Below are positions 26,166 through 35,600 of a stretch of 64,000 bases of DNA, piece after piece. The position numbers and the translations under genes were made by a program. This DNA comes from Lysobacter sp. GX 14042 (lineage in GTDB: Bacteria; Pseudomonadota; Gammaproteobacteria; Xanthomonadales; Xanthomonadaceae). The DNA lies in the NCBI RefSeq assembly GCF_021390425.1, contig NZ_JAJUWY010000002.1, forward strand, positions 550,129 to 614,128, read 5' to 3'. Every line of letters begins with the position of its first letter. Position 1 is the first letter of the stretch. The notes beneath the pieces are model-generated. The model saw nothing but the letters and a program-made list of their open reading frames with translations. It was not told the DNA's origin and made no database searches.

Positions 26166-26984
26166 ATGGCCCGCATCATCGCCGTCGCCAACCAGAAAGG
26201 CGGAGTCGGCAAGACCACCACCGCGGTCAACCTGGCCGCCGCCCTGGCGCGCATGCCGCGCAAGGTGCTGCTGGTGGACCTGGATCCGCAGGGCAACGCG
26301 ACCATGGGCAGCGGGGTCGAGAAGCGCGAGCTGGAAACCTCGGTATGCGAGGTGCTGCTGGGCGAGAACACGGCGGCCGAGGCGATCGTGCGCACCGCCG
26401 AGGATTTCGACCTGCTGCCGGGCAACATCGACCTGACCGCGGCCGAGATCCGGCTGATGGCGGCCGACGGGCGCGAGCGCCAGCTCGCCCACGCCCTCGC
26501 CCCGGTGGCCGGTGACTACGACTTCGTGATCATCGACTGCCCGCCCGCGCTGTCGCTGTTGACCCTCAACGCGCTGACCGCGGCCGATTCGGTGATCGTG
26601 CCGATGCAGTGCGAGTACTACGCACTGGAAGGCATCAGCGCGCTGCTCGATACCATCGCGGCGATCCGCGAATCGCTCAACCCGCGGCTGGAGATCGAGG
26701 GCGTGCTGCGCACCATGTTCGACGTGCGCAACAACCTCGCCAACGCGGTGTCGGCCGAGCTCACCGAACACTTCGGCGAGCAGGTCTTCCGCACCATCGT
26801 CCCGCGCAACGTGCGCCTGGCCGAGGCACCCAGCCACGGCCAGAGCATCGTCGGCTACGACAAGGCCAGCCGCGGCGGCATCGCCTACCTGGGCCTGGCC
26901 GGTGAACTGCTGCGCCGCCAGCGCGAGCGCGACCGCCGGGCGGCGCCCGGCGAACCACGAACCGATCCGGAGACCGCCGCATGA
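26166..26984 (+). CDS. parA: Chromosome-partitioning ATPase ParA (Soj)
   Basis: The 272-residue protein has the deviant Walker A KGGVGKTTTAVNLA (Lys at the second position is ANQKGGVGKT), the A' motif VDLDPQGNATM, and Walker B DFVIIDCPPALSLL. ParA binds non-specific DNA and moves ParB-parS complexes for chromosome segregation. parB follows with a 4-bp overlap. A CATAAT-like -10 element is visible about 80 bp upstream. Confidence 0.96.
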   Translation: MARIIAVANQKGGVGKTTTAVNLAAALARMPRKVLLVDLDPQGNATMGSGVEKRELETSVCEVLLGENTAAEAIVRTAEDFDLLPGNIDLTAAEIRLMAADGRERQLAHALAPVAGDYDFVIIDCPPALSLLTLNALTAADSVIVPMQCEYYALEGISALLDTIAAIRESLNPRLEIEGVLRTMFDVRNNLANAVSAELTEHFGEQVFRTIVPRNVRLAEAPSHGQSIVGYDKASRGGIAYLGLAGELLRRQRERDRRAAPGEPRTDPETAA

Positions 26985-27934
26985 GCGCCGAGCCGCCCAA
27001 GCCACCCGCAACCCGGGCCCCGGCCAGCAAGACGGCGGCGAAGAAGCGCCTGGGGCGCGGGCTCGAGGCCCTGCTCGGCCCCAAGGCCCAGGCGCCGTCG
27101 CTGGAGGCCGGCAAGGGTGACCGGCTGCGCACGCTGCCGGTCGACGCCCTGGTTCCCGGCCGCTACCAGCCGCGCCAGCACTGGGACGAGGACAAGCTGG
27201 CCGAACTGGCCGAGTCGATCCGCGCCCAGGGCGTGATCCAGCCGATCGTCGTGCGCGAGATCGACGGCGCCGACGGCCGCGGCAGCAAGGTGTTCGAGAT
27301 CATCGCCGGCGAGCGCCGCTGGCGCGCCAGCCGGCAGGCCGGACTGTCCGAGGTGCCGGTGGTCGTGCGCGAGGTCGATGACCGGACCATGGTCGCGATG
27401 GCGCTGATCGAGAACATCCAGCGCGAGGACCTCAATCCGCTGGAGGAAGCCCACGCCCTGCAGCGGCTGATCGACGAATTCGACCTGACCCACGCCCAGG
27501 CCGCCGATGCGGTCGGCCGCTCGCGTGCCTCGGTGTCGAACATGCTGCGGCTGCTGGAGTTGCCGCCGGCGATCCGCGCCCTGGTCGAGGAGCGCCAGCT
27601 GGAAATGGGCCACGCCCGCGCGCTGCTCACCCTGGCGCCCGAACTGGCGGTCAAGCTGGCCCGCGAGGCGGCCGGGAACGGCTGGTCGGTGCGCGAGGTC
27701 GAGCACCGCGCCCAGCAGTTCGCCCTGGGCCGGGTACCCGAGCGCAAGCGCGGCCGTACCGTGCAGCCACGCCCGCAGGCCGATATCGCCAGCCTCGAGC
27801 GCGAGCTCTCGGAAACCCTGAGCACCCGGGTCAACGTGCTGCACGGGCGTGGCGGCAAGGGCCGGCTGGTGATCCATTACAGCGACCTGGATTCGCTCGA
27901 GGGCGTGCTCGGACGCCTGCGCACCCGCGACTGA
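26981..27934 (+). CDS. parB: Chromosome-partitioning protein ParB
   Basis: The 317-residue protein has a basic N-terminus with the ParA-contacting KKRLGRGLEALLG, the CTP-binding ParB/sulfiredoxin domain (GERRWRASRQAGL and ENIQREDLNPLEEA), a helix-turn-helix (VGRSRASVSNMLRLLELP), and a C-terminal dimerisation segment (GRLVIHYSDLDSLEGVLGRL). It overlaps parA by 4 bp. I saw no parS sequence (TGTTTCACGTGAAACA-like) in the window. Confidence 0.96.
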   Translation: MSAEPPKPPATRAPASKTAAKKRLGRGLEALLGPKAQAPSLEAGKGDRLRTLPVDALVPGRYQPRQHWDEDKLAELAESIRAQGVIQPIVVREIDGADGRGSKVFEIIAGERRWRASRQAGLSEVPVVVREVDDRTMVAMALIENIQREDLNPLEEAHALQRLIDEFDLTHAQAADAVGRSRASVSNMLRLLELPPAIRALVEERQLEMGHARALLTLAPELAVKLAREAAGNGWSVREVEHRAQQFALGRVPERKRGRTVQPRPQADIASLERELSETLSTRVNVLHGRGGKGRLVIHYSDLDSLEGVLGRLRTRD

Positions 27935-27936
27935 GC

Positions 27937-27954
27937 GGGGGGGGGGGTTGGGGG
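27937..27954 (+). repeat. Eleven-G homopolymer followed by TT and five G
   Basis: An uninterrupted run of 11 G starts 3 bp after the parB stop, then TT and five more G. Runs this long are slippage-prone, and the tract could form a quadruplex. It lies between parB and a DUF885 gene about 90 bp downstream, so a length change would not alter any reading frame but could affect transcription. Confidence 0.8.
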
Positions 27955-28045
27955 TCGCCCGTCCGCCCCTGCACGGCACTTCCGGCACAGCCGGCCGCGC
28001 GGCGGTAGTGCGACCATGGGCCGGTCACCGCCTGCGGAGTGCCCC

Positions 28046-29839
28046 GTGAATCCCAAGCCGCTCATTGCCCCCCTCGTCCTTGCCATCGGCCTTGCGCTGT
28101 CCGCGCCGGTCCTGGCCCAGGCCGCCTGCGAATGCGGCACGGCGGCGACCGAAGCCGTTCCCGAATCCGAGGCCGACCGCCGTTTCACCCGCATCCATGA
28201 GGCGGAATGGAGCTGGCGGCAGGCGCAGTTCGGTCGCGGCGAGGACAGCGACAACGGGCGCCTGTATTCGGTCGACCCGGCCAGCCAGCAGGCGCGGCTG
28301 GAGAAATGGGAGCAGGTGCTGGCCGAACTGGACACACTCGATGTCGGGCAGCTCTCGCCGGAGAACCGGATCCACCTGGCGGTGTACCGGCCGCAGCTGG
28401 AGAACCTGGCCGCCGAGGTCCGCCTGCGCGGTTACGAGATGCCGTTCAACTCGGACTCCTCGTTCTGGTCCAGCCTGGCGTTCATGGCGCGCCGCTCCAT
28501 GACCGGTGCCGCCGACTACCGCAACTACATCAGCCGGCTCAACGACGTCCCGCGCCATTTCGACCAGCAGATCGACAACATGCGGGCCGGCCTGGCGCGC
28601 GGCTTCAGCGTGCCGCACGCGGTGCTCGACGGGCGCGACGTGTCGATCGCCATGGTCGCCGAACTCGACGATCCCACCGCATCGCCGCTGTACGAGCCGT
28701 TCAAGCGCATGCCGGCCAGCATCCCCGCCGCCGAGCAGGAGCAGCTGCGCGAGGCGGCGCGCGAGGCGATCCGCGACAGCGTGGTCCCGGCCCACCAGGA
28801 GCTGCTCGCCTTCTTCCGTGACGAATACGTCCCGCAGGCACGCACCACCCTGGGCGCCAGCGACATGCCCGGCGGCGAGGCGTACTACGCCCAGCAGATC
28901 CGCGAATACACCACCCTCGACCTGACCCCCGACGAGATCCACCGGATCGGCCTGGACGAGGTGGCGCGCATCCGCGCGGAAATGGACCGGGTGATCGCCG
29001 AGGCCGGTTTCGAGGGCAGCTTCGCGGAGTTCATCCACTTCCTGCGCACCGACCCGCAGTTCTACGTGGATACCCCGCAGGAGCTGCTGAACCACGCCGC
29101 CTGGATCGCCAAACGCATCGACGCGGTGATCGGCGATTACTTCGGCACCCTGCCGCGGGCACGCTTCACCATCGTCCCGGTGCCGCCGGAGATCGCCCCG
29201 TTCTGGACCGCCGGCCGCGGCGGCAACAACACCTACTGGGTCAACACCTACGACCTGCCCTCCCGGCCGCTGTACAACCTGCCCGCGCTGACCCTGCACG
29301 AGGCCGCCCCCGGCCACGCCATGCAGGGCGCGCTGGCGGCCGAGCAGGACGTGCTGCCCGACTTCCGCCGCCACACCTACATCTCCGCCTATGGCGAAGG
29401 CTGGGGCCTGTACGTGGAGAAGCTCGGCGAGGAAATGGGCATCTACGAGACCCCCTACCAGCACTTCGGCCGGCTGACCTACGAGATGTGGCGCGCCGCC
29501 CGGCTGGTGATCGACACCGGCGTCCACGCCAAGGGCTGGACCCGCGAGCAGGCCCTGGCCTACCTGCGCGACAACACCGCACTGAGCGAGCACGAGGTCA
29601 CCACCGAGGTCGACCGCTACATCTCCTGGCCCGGCCAGGCGCTGAGCTACAAGCTGGGCGAGCTGGCGATCGTGCGCCTGCGCGGCGAGGCCGAGCAGGC
29701 CCTGGGCGCGGATTTCGACATCAAGGCGTTCCACGACATGGTGCTGGCGCTGGGTTCGGTGCCCCTCCCCGTACTCGAAGACCAGGTCCGCAACTGGATC
29801 GCCGACCAGGCGACAAACGCCACCCCCACCGACGCGTAG
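28046..29839 (+). CDS. Secreted DUF885 family putative metallopeptidase
   Basis: The 597-residue protein has a signal peptide (PLIAPLVLAIGLALSAPVLAQA) and no lipobox. The zinc-type motif HEAAPGHAMQ and the downstream YGEGWGLYVEKLGEEMG helix match the DUF885 fold, as in the lipoprotein at 3.8-5.6 kb. I choose the GTG at 28046 over the ATG at 28016 because it gives a compact signal peptide and has GCGGAG just upstream. It acts in the periplasm or outside the cell; no substrate is known. Confidence 0.88.
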   Translation: MNPKPLIAPLVLAIGLALSAPVLAQAACECGTAATEAVPESEADRRFTRIHEAEWSWRQAQFGRGEDSDNGRLYSVDPASQQARLEKWEQVLAELDTLDVGQLSPENRIHLAVYRPQLENLAAEVRLRGYEMPFNSDSSFWSSLAFMARRSMTGAADYRNYISRLNDVPRHFDQQIDNMRAGLARGFSVPHAVLDGRDVSIAMVAELDDPTASPLYEPFKRMPASIPAAEQEQLREAAREAIRDSVVPAHQELLAFFRDEYVPQARTTLGASDMPGGEAYYAQQIREYTTLDLTPDEIHRIGLDEVARIRAEMDRVIAEAGFEGSFAEFIHFLRTDPQFYVDTPQELLNHAAWIAKRIDAVIGDYFGTLPRARFTIVPVPPEIAPFWTAGRGGNNTYWVNTYDLPSRPLYNLPALTLHEAAPGHAMQGALAAEQDVLPDFRRHTYISAYGEGWGLYVEKLGEEMGIYETPYQHFGRLTYEMWRAARLVIDTGVHAKGWTREQALAYLRDNTALSEHEVTTEVDRYISWPGQALSYKLGELAIVRLRGEAEQALGADFDIKAFHDMVLALGSVPLPVLEDQVRNWIADQATNATPTDA

Positions 29840-29855
29840 GGTGCGACGGAGCTGT

Positions 29856-29892
29856 GGGCGCAATACGCCGCCCGCAGGCGGCTATTGCGCCC
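29856..29892. repeat. Long GC-rich hairpin, REP-like intergenic element
   Basis: GGGCGCAATA and GCCGCC (29856-29872) pair with GGCGGC and TATTGCGCCC (29877-29892) around one bulged base and a 4-nt loop. No T-run follows, so it is not a simple intrinsic terminator. The GTAGGG/CCCTAC edges resemble dispersed intergenic repeats of proteobacteria, but only one copy is visible here. Confidence 0.6.
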
Positions 29893-30107
29893 TACGGGGC
29901 GCCGGGGGCATAATGCCCGGCTCGCTGTGTCCGGCCGACGAATGATCGGCAAGGCGGCACCCCCGGAAGCGCGATTCCGGGCCGTCGGTTCCAGCGCCGC
30001 TCCGCGCGGAAGTGTTCCCGTATCGCGCGCCAGCCACATCCGTGGCCCGGCGGGGCCGCCGCTTCCCTGGCCAAGGGAGGCCCAACCGAACCCCTACGAG
30101 GTGCGTA

Positions 30108-30344
30108 ATGGCCCGTGTATGCCAAGTCACCGGCAAGCGTACGACGACCGGCAACAACGTCTCGCATGCCATGAACAAGACCCGCCGCCGCTTCATGCCG
30201 AACCTGCATGAGCGCCGCTTCTGGGTCGCCAGCGAAAACCGCTGGGTGAAGCTCCGTGTTTCCGCTGCCGCCCTGCGCACCATCGACAAGAACGGCATCG
30301 ATGCCGTGCTCGCCGACCTCCGCGCCCGCGGCGAAAAGATCTGA
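30108..30344 (+). CDS. rpmB: 50S ribosomal protein L28
   Basis: The 78-residue basic protein begins [20 protein letters not shown] and continues [21 protein letters not shown], diagnostic of L28. It sits on the 50S subunit near the L1 stalk side. The ATG at 30108 gives the standard N-terminus; the frame is open further upstream without family residues. rpmG follows after 14 bp, the classical rpmB-rpmG operon. A CATAAT -10 element lies near 29913. Confidence 0.97.
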   Translation: MARVCQVTGKRTTTGNNVSHAMNKTRRRFMPNLHERRFWVASENRWVKLRVSAAALRTIDKNGIDAVLADLRARGEKI

Positions 30345-30358
30345 GGGAGGACTGAACC

Positions 30359-30523
30359 ATGGCTTCCAAGCGCGACAAGATCCGCCTGATCTCCTCGGCC
30401 GGTACCGGTCACTTCTACACCACCGACAAGAACAAGAAGAACACGCCTGCCAAGATGGAGATCAAGAAGTACGATCCCGTCGTCCGCAAGCACGTGATCT
30501 ACAAGGAAGGCAAGATCAAGTGA
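30359..30523 (+). CDS. rpmG: 50S ribosomal protein L33
   Basis: The 54-residue protein begins [20 protein letters not shown] and ends [11 protein letters not shown]. It lacks the zinc-binding CxxC pairs, so it is the zinc-free (C-minus) type of L33. The start is preceded by GGGAGGACTGAACC. It is the second gene of the rpmB-rpmG operon, and a terminator lies about 105 bp downstream. Confidence 0.97.
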   Translation: MASKRDKIRLISSAGTGHFYTTDKNKKNTPAKMEIKKYDPVVRKHVIYKEGKIK

Positions 30524-30570
30524 CGCACCGGCGTGGCTGCGCCATGCGCAGCCACCTTTGCCGGCGCGTC

Positions 30571-30590
30571 ATCCCCGCGAACGCGGGGAT
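30571..30590. repeat. REP-type palindrome
   Basis: ATCCCCGCG-AA-CGCGGGGAT is a perfect 9-bp inverted repeat within a GTC...CCAGAC context. This is the common dispersed 'CGTCATCCCCGCG..' palindrome of many proteobacterial genomes. It lies between rpmG and its terminator. Confidence 0.7.
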
Positions 30591-30628
30591 CCAGACGCTT
30601 CCGCGATGCCCCCCGCCCAGGCGGGGCA

Positions 30629-30657
30629 AAAAAGCCCGCCTTCCCGGCGGGCTTTTT
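30629..30657 (+). terminator. Rho-independent terminator of rpmB-rpmG
   Basis: AAAAAGCCCGCC (30629-30640) pairs with GGCGGGCTTTTT (30646-30657) around a 5-nt loop. The 3' arm supplies the T-run. Confidence 0.92.
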
Positions 30658-30706
30658 CGTACCGGGCTGCCGTTGCCATCCGCCTCTGGGCAACCGGAAC
30701 GCCGGG

Positions 30707-30734
30707 CAAAAAGAACCCCGGCCGAAGCCGGGGT
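30707..30734 (-). terminator. Rho-independent terminator of the adhesin-protease unit
   Basis: ACCCCGGC (30715-30722) pairs with GCCGGGGT (30727-30734) around a 4-nt loop. On the minus strand TCTTTTTG follows. It lies 40 bp past the stop of the S8 protease gene. Confidence 0.88.
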
Positions 30735-30773
30735 CCCGCGCCGCGTCCCTGCGGCAGTGCGATCCCTCTCTAC

Positions 30774-32642
30774 TCAGTAACGCGCCTGCAGCGACACGCC
30801 GCTGAAGGCCCGCTCGCCGACCACCAGCACGTAGTAGGTGGCTGCTTGCGGGTTGCTGATGCGCACCGTCTCGTTGGTGCCGGGGCGCGACGAACCGCTG
30901 TCGTGATCAGCGGCGGTCGGCGCTTCGCCGGCGCTGACGTAGACGCTCACATCGCCACTGCCACCATAGGTCAGCACGCTCAGCAGGCGCTCACCGGCGG
31001 GAACCTCGATGCTGTACAGCACGCTGCTGCCGGCGGCGCCGGAAAGGCCAGTCAGGGCCACGCCGTTGGTCAGCTCGATGGCATCGGGCTCGTCCGGGTC
31101 ACCGGGCTCGCCCGGATCCCCCGGATCCCCCAGCGCCAGCGCGATCGCGCCCGGGGCATCCAGCAGGCCAGCACCGAGCGGCCGGTCAGGGGCGGCCGGG
31201 AAGGCGCGCACGCTCTCGACCAGGATCTGCTCCAGTTCGGCTGGTGTCTTCGGCTCGCCACCACTGGCGACCACCGCCGACTGCACCAGCGCGGCCACGC
31301 CGGCGGCGTGCGGAGAGGCCATCGAGGTACCGGCCATGCCCATGTAGGTCGCAACGCCGAGCTCCGGCGAGGTGTCGGAGTCGTTGCTGGCCTGCCACAC
31401 GTATCCGTTCGGGTTCCCGTCGACCCCACCGCCACCGCCCGGACCCGCCAGGTCGACCAGCGATCCGTAGTTGGAGTAGGACGCACGGCCGCCGTTGATC
31501 CGGGCGGCGCCGACGCTGACCACGTTGTCGCAGCTGGCCGGGGAGAAGTTGGCCACGTCGCCGTTGCTGTTGCCGGCGGCGACCACGACCAGGGTGCCCA
31601 TGCCGGTGGCCACGTTGATCGCATCCTGCGACACGCTGCGGCAGGCGCCGCTGCCGCCCAGGCTCATGTTGATGATCTCCGCCGGGTTCGGGTTCGTCGG
31701 CACGTCTGGCACCTCGCCACCGGCGGCCCAGACGATCGCGTCGGCGATGTCGGAGGTGTAGCCACCGCAGCGTCCCAGCACGCGAACCGGCAACACCTTG
31801 GCGTCGTGGGCGACACCTGCCATGCCCTCGCCATTGTTGGTCAGCTCGGCGACGGTGCCGGCCACGTGGGTGCCATGGAAGGAGCTGCCGGTCACGTCGC
31901 ACTCGAGCGGATCGTCGTTCCAGTCACCGTAGTCGTGCGCACCCGGCACCCGATCGTCGGTGGCACGGCGCGACACCCAGGCATCGGTGATGAAGTCGTA
32001 ACCCTCGAGCATGTTCGGGTCCATGTCCGGGTGCGGGATGATGCCGGTGTCGAGCACCGCCACCACCACGCCCTCGCCGGTGGACTCGTCCCAGGCGCTC
32101 TCGGCGTGGATGCCACCCGCGGTGTTCTGCAGGTGCCAGTTGTACTGGGCGTAATAGGGATCGTTGGGGACCAGTTGCGGCTGCACGTCGGTGGTCACCC
32201 GCGCCGTGCCGGTGTGCTGGAGCATCTGGTCGATCTCGACATGCTCCACGGCCGGATCGGCCTGCAGTTCGCGGACCAGCGCCTGCAGCTGCGCGTCGTC
32301 GAGCTTGCGCGACAGCGCCACGACATCGGCGCCCATCGACATCTTGCGCAGGTGGCGCGCGGCCGGAGCCGCACTTGCCGCATCGGCGCTGTTGCGGACC
32401 AGGCGCGAGGCGTGGGCACGCCGGGCGGCGGACTCCACGGTCTGGGCCTTGGTGGCGGGAGCGGCACGGCTGTCGCGGTACTTCACGATCAGCCGGGCCC
32501 CCGCATCCTGCTGCGCCACGGCGGCCGCCATCGGACGCGCCTCCAGGGGCGTGCGGTCGACGGCGCCGGCGGGTCCGGCCACTGCCGCGGCGATCACCGA
32601 CGCCAGCAGGGATACACGGAGGGTCTTGGTGTTCACGGTCAT
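30774..32642 (-). CDS. Secreted S8 (subtilisin-like) serine protease with C-terminal PPC domain
   Basis: The 622-residue protein has a signal peptide (to AVAGPAGA), a propeptide of about 110 residues (ARLIVKYRD ... VEHVEIDQML), and a subtilase domain with the full triad: Asp in VVAVLDTGIIPHPD, His in SFHGTHVAGTV, Ser in MAGTSMASPHAAGV. The oxyanion Asn lies in VVAAGNSNGDVA. After a DPGDPGEPGDPDEP linker comes a PPC-type beta domain (about 85 residues). It resembles Xanthomonas/Lysobacter extracellular proteases. The ATG at 32642 lies 47 bp after the stop of the giant adhesin gene, with a terminator only after the protease, so the two look co-transcribed. Confidence 0.93.
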   Translation of the reverse strand: MTVNTKTLRVSLLASVIAAAVAGPAGAVDRTPLEARPMAAAVAQQDAGARLIVKYRDSRAAPATKAQTVESAARRAHASRLVRNSADAASAAPAARHLRKMSMGADVVALSRKLDDAQLQALVRELQADPAVEHVEIDQMLQHTGTARVTTDVQPQLVPNDPYYAQYNWHLQNTAGGIHAESAWDESTGEGVVVAVLDTGIIPHPDMDPNMLEGYDFITDAWVSRRATDDRVPGAHDYGDWNDDPLECDVTGSSFHGTHVAGTVAELTNNGEGMAGVAHDAKVLPVRVLGRCGGYTSDIADAIVWAAGGEVPDVPTNPNPAEIINMSLGGSGACRSVSQDAINVATGMGTLVVVAAGNSNGDVANFSPASCDNVVSVGAARINGGRASYSNYGSLVDLAGPGGGGGVDGNPNGYVWQASNDSDTSPELGVATYMGMAGTSMASPHAAGVAALVQSAVVASGGEPKTPAELEQILVESVRAFPAAPDRPLGAGLLDAPGAIALALGDPGDPGEPGDPDEPDAIELTNGVALTGLSGAAGSSVLYSIEVPAGERLLSVLTYGGSGDVSVYVSAGEAPTAADHDSGSSRPGTNETVRISNPQAATYYVLVVGERAFSGVSLQARY

Positions 32643-32689
32643 ATCCTTTCCTTCTCCAGTTGGAACTGTCGCGTAGAGGACGGGGCGGG

Positions 32690-35600
32690 TCACCAGCCGA
32701 AGCCGACGCCCGCACCCACCGAAGTGTCATCGCCGCTGAACGCACCGCCGATGGTCATCGTGGCGCGGTCGGAGATCGCGCGCTGGTAGCCGACCGAGAG
32801 CGCCGACTCGCCACCCTGGTAGCCGACACCGACGCCGATGCGGTTCTGGGTGCGCACGCCGGCCGCGCTGGTGGCCATGTTCAACATCGCCGCACTCATC
32901 GCGCCCATCTGGTCGAAGCGCTTATCGACCTCGTAGAAGCGGTGGTCGACCTGCGCCCGCAGCTGGTTGAAGTCGTCGTTGAGGACGGTGAAGCGCTGGT
33001 CGGTGTAGGCATTCGCCGAGGTCAGCGTCTGCGTGGCGGTGGTGTCGGTGTAGGCATTCGCGGAGCTCAGCGTCTGCGTGGCGCCGGCATCGGAGTAGGC
33101 CTGGGCCGAAGCGAGCGTCGCCGCATCACCGGACTGGACCTGGCCGACGTTGGCCGCATCGGTGGCCGCGGTTCCAGCCGCTACGTTGGTGACGCGGCGC
33201 TGGTTGTCGGCGGAACCGACCGACACCGTGTTCGCCTCGTCCGCCACCGAGTCCTGGCCCAGGGCAACCGCGCCTTCCGCGGTGACCACTGCACCCTGGC
33301 CAACGGCGGTACCACCGGTCGCCTCCACACTGGTGTCCGCACCTATCGCCACCGCGTTGCTTGCCTCGGCGGAGACGTGGCTGTTGCTGCCCAGCGCCGT
33401 GCTGTTGGCCGCATCCACCTTGCTGTTGTTGCCGATCGCGATATCGCCGTCTTCGTAGGCGTAGGCATTGTTGCCGGTCGAGAGGCCCTCGCCCGAGCCG
33501 CGGACCAGCGCCTGCCCCGGCGCACCCTGTGCCCCCGGATCGCCCTTCGGGCCACTCTCGCCGCCCGGTCCCTGCGGGCCGGCCGGACCCGCCGGGCCCT
33601 GCGGCCCCTGGGGCCCCTGGGGCCCGGTGACGAAGTCGATACCGTCGATCGACACCTGCAGTTCGCTCAACCTCGCATCCACGGCGGCAAAGGCCGCGCC
33701 GACATTGCCGTAGCTGCTGCCCTGGATCATGTAGCTCGGCGGGGTGAACGCGCCGCCGGTGAAGCCGGCTCCGCCGCCCAGCGCCGATGCCATCGCACCG
33801 AGCTGGCCCATGTTGGCGGCATCGGTCGCCATGGTGCCTGCGGCGACATTGACGATCTGGCGCTCCTCGCCATCGGCCCCCACCGACACCGTCGCTTCGC
33901 GGTCGGCGATGGCGTCCTGGCCGATCGCCACGCTGTTGCGTGCAACGGCCACGGCGCCCTGACCCAGCGCGGTCGACCCGGCACCCACCGCCAGGCTGTC
34001 CGCACCCACTGCCGTCGAGTCCACGCCCGCGCCACGTGCGCTGTTGCCGACCGCGGTGCTGTTGCGGCCGTTGGCCGTCGACATGCTGCCCAGGGCGGTG
34101 GAGAACATGCCCGAAGCATCGGCGGCGTAGCCCAAGGCCGCGCCGGCCACACCGCTGGCGCTGCTCTCGGCGCCGACGGCTGTCGCCAGCTCACCCGAGG
34201 CCGTCGCGTAGAAGCCGCTGGCGGTCGCCTCCGAACCGGACGCTTCGCTCAGCGTACCGGTGGCCACGGCACCCTCGCCGCTGGCGATCGCCGCTGCGCC
34301 AGTAGCCGTCGCGTACAGGCCGGTGGCCTCGCTTTCGGCACCGGTCGCGGTGGCGTACTCACTGGTCGCGATGCTGTTGGCACCGGTCGCGGTGGCCTGG
34401 GCACCCATGGCCACTGCACCCGAACCGAAGGCACTGGCCCCCTCGCCGCTTGCGGTGCTGGCCGAGCCGACCGCGGTGGCGTAGTCACCCTCGGCCAGCG
34501 AATCGGCACCGGCGGCAAGCGACTCCTCGCCGATCACCGCCGCGTCCCCTTCCCCGGTCGCCTTGAAGTGGCGGCCGGTCTCGCCTGCGGTATCCGCGAC
34601 CGCCTGCAGCTGCGCCAGGTTCACCGCGTCATTGGCCTCGGTACCGGCGGCCACGTTGGTGATCTGCCGCTCGTTGCCCACGTCGCCCACCGAGACGGTG
34701 TTGGCACGGTCGGCGAGCGAGTCGGCACCGAGGGCGACGCTGTTGTCGGCGATTGCCATCGAAGCGTTGCCCAGCGCGGTGCTGTAGGTGCCGGGCGACC
34801 ATGCGCCTCCGCCTACCGCGGTGGAGTACGCCCCGGAGGCTTCGGCCGGCAGGTAGCCGAACAGCGCCCCGCCGACCGCGACACTGTTGGTGCCGCTGGC
34901 GATCGCATCGGCACCGACGGCGGTGCTGTCGGTGCCGCTGGCGGTGCTGTAGCTGCCCAGCGAGGTGCTGTTGGCTCCGCTGGCCGTCGCTGCCGCACCG
35001 ACGGCGGTCGCGTAGTCGCTGCTGGCGAGCGCTCCGTAACCGATCGCGGAAGACAGGAAGCCGGTCGATTCGGAGAAGCTGCCGAACGACGAGGCTCCGT
35101 CCTCACCGGCGTAGCTGCTGTAACCCACCGCGGAGGCCTGGGTGCCGTCGGCGATCGCCGCGGTGCCGTTGGCCAGGCTGAAGGCACCGTTGCCCTGGGC
35201 ACCCGCGCCCAGTGCCACCGCGCCCATTTCATTGGCCTGGGTCGGACCGCCCTCAAGGATCACCTCGCCGTTCTCATCGACCAGGTAGAGGTCGCCACCC
35301 ACGGCCACGCTGGAGTCCCCGGCCGCCGTGGCACCGCTGCCGCTGGCCACCGAGTTGGCGCCGACCGCCGAGGCATTGAAGCCGTTGGCGGTGGCGTACT
35401 CGCCGAGCGCCATGGCCCCGCTGCCGAAGGCCGAGGCGCCAACCCCGAGCGCGTTGCTCGCCGAGCCGACCGCGGTGGCGTAATCGGCCCCCGCGTAGGC
35501 ATCAGACCCGGAGGCGAGCGCCTCCTCGCCGTCGACAAAGGCCTCGCCCTCGCCGGTTGCCTTGAAGTAGCGGTTGGTCTCCCCGGCCACCTCGGCCACC

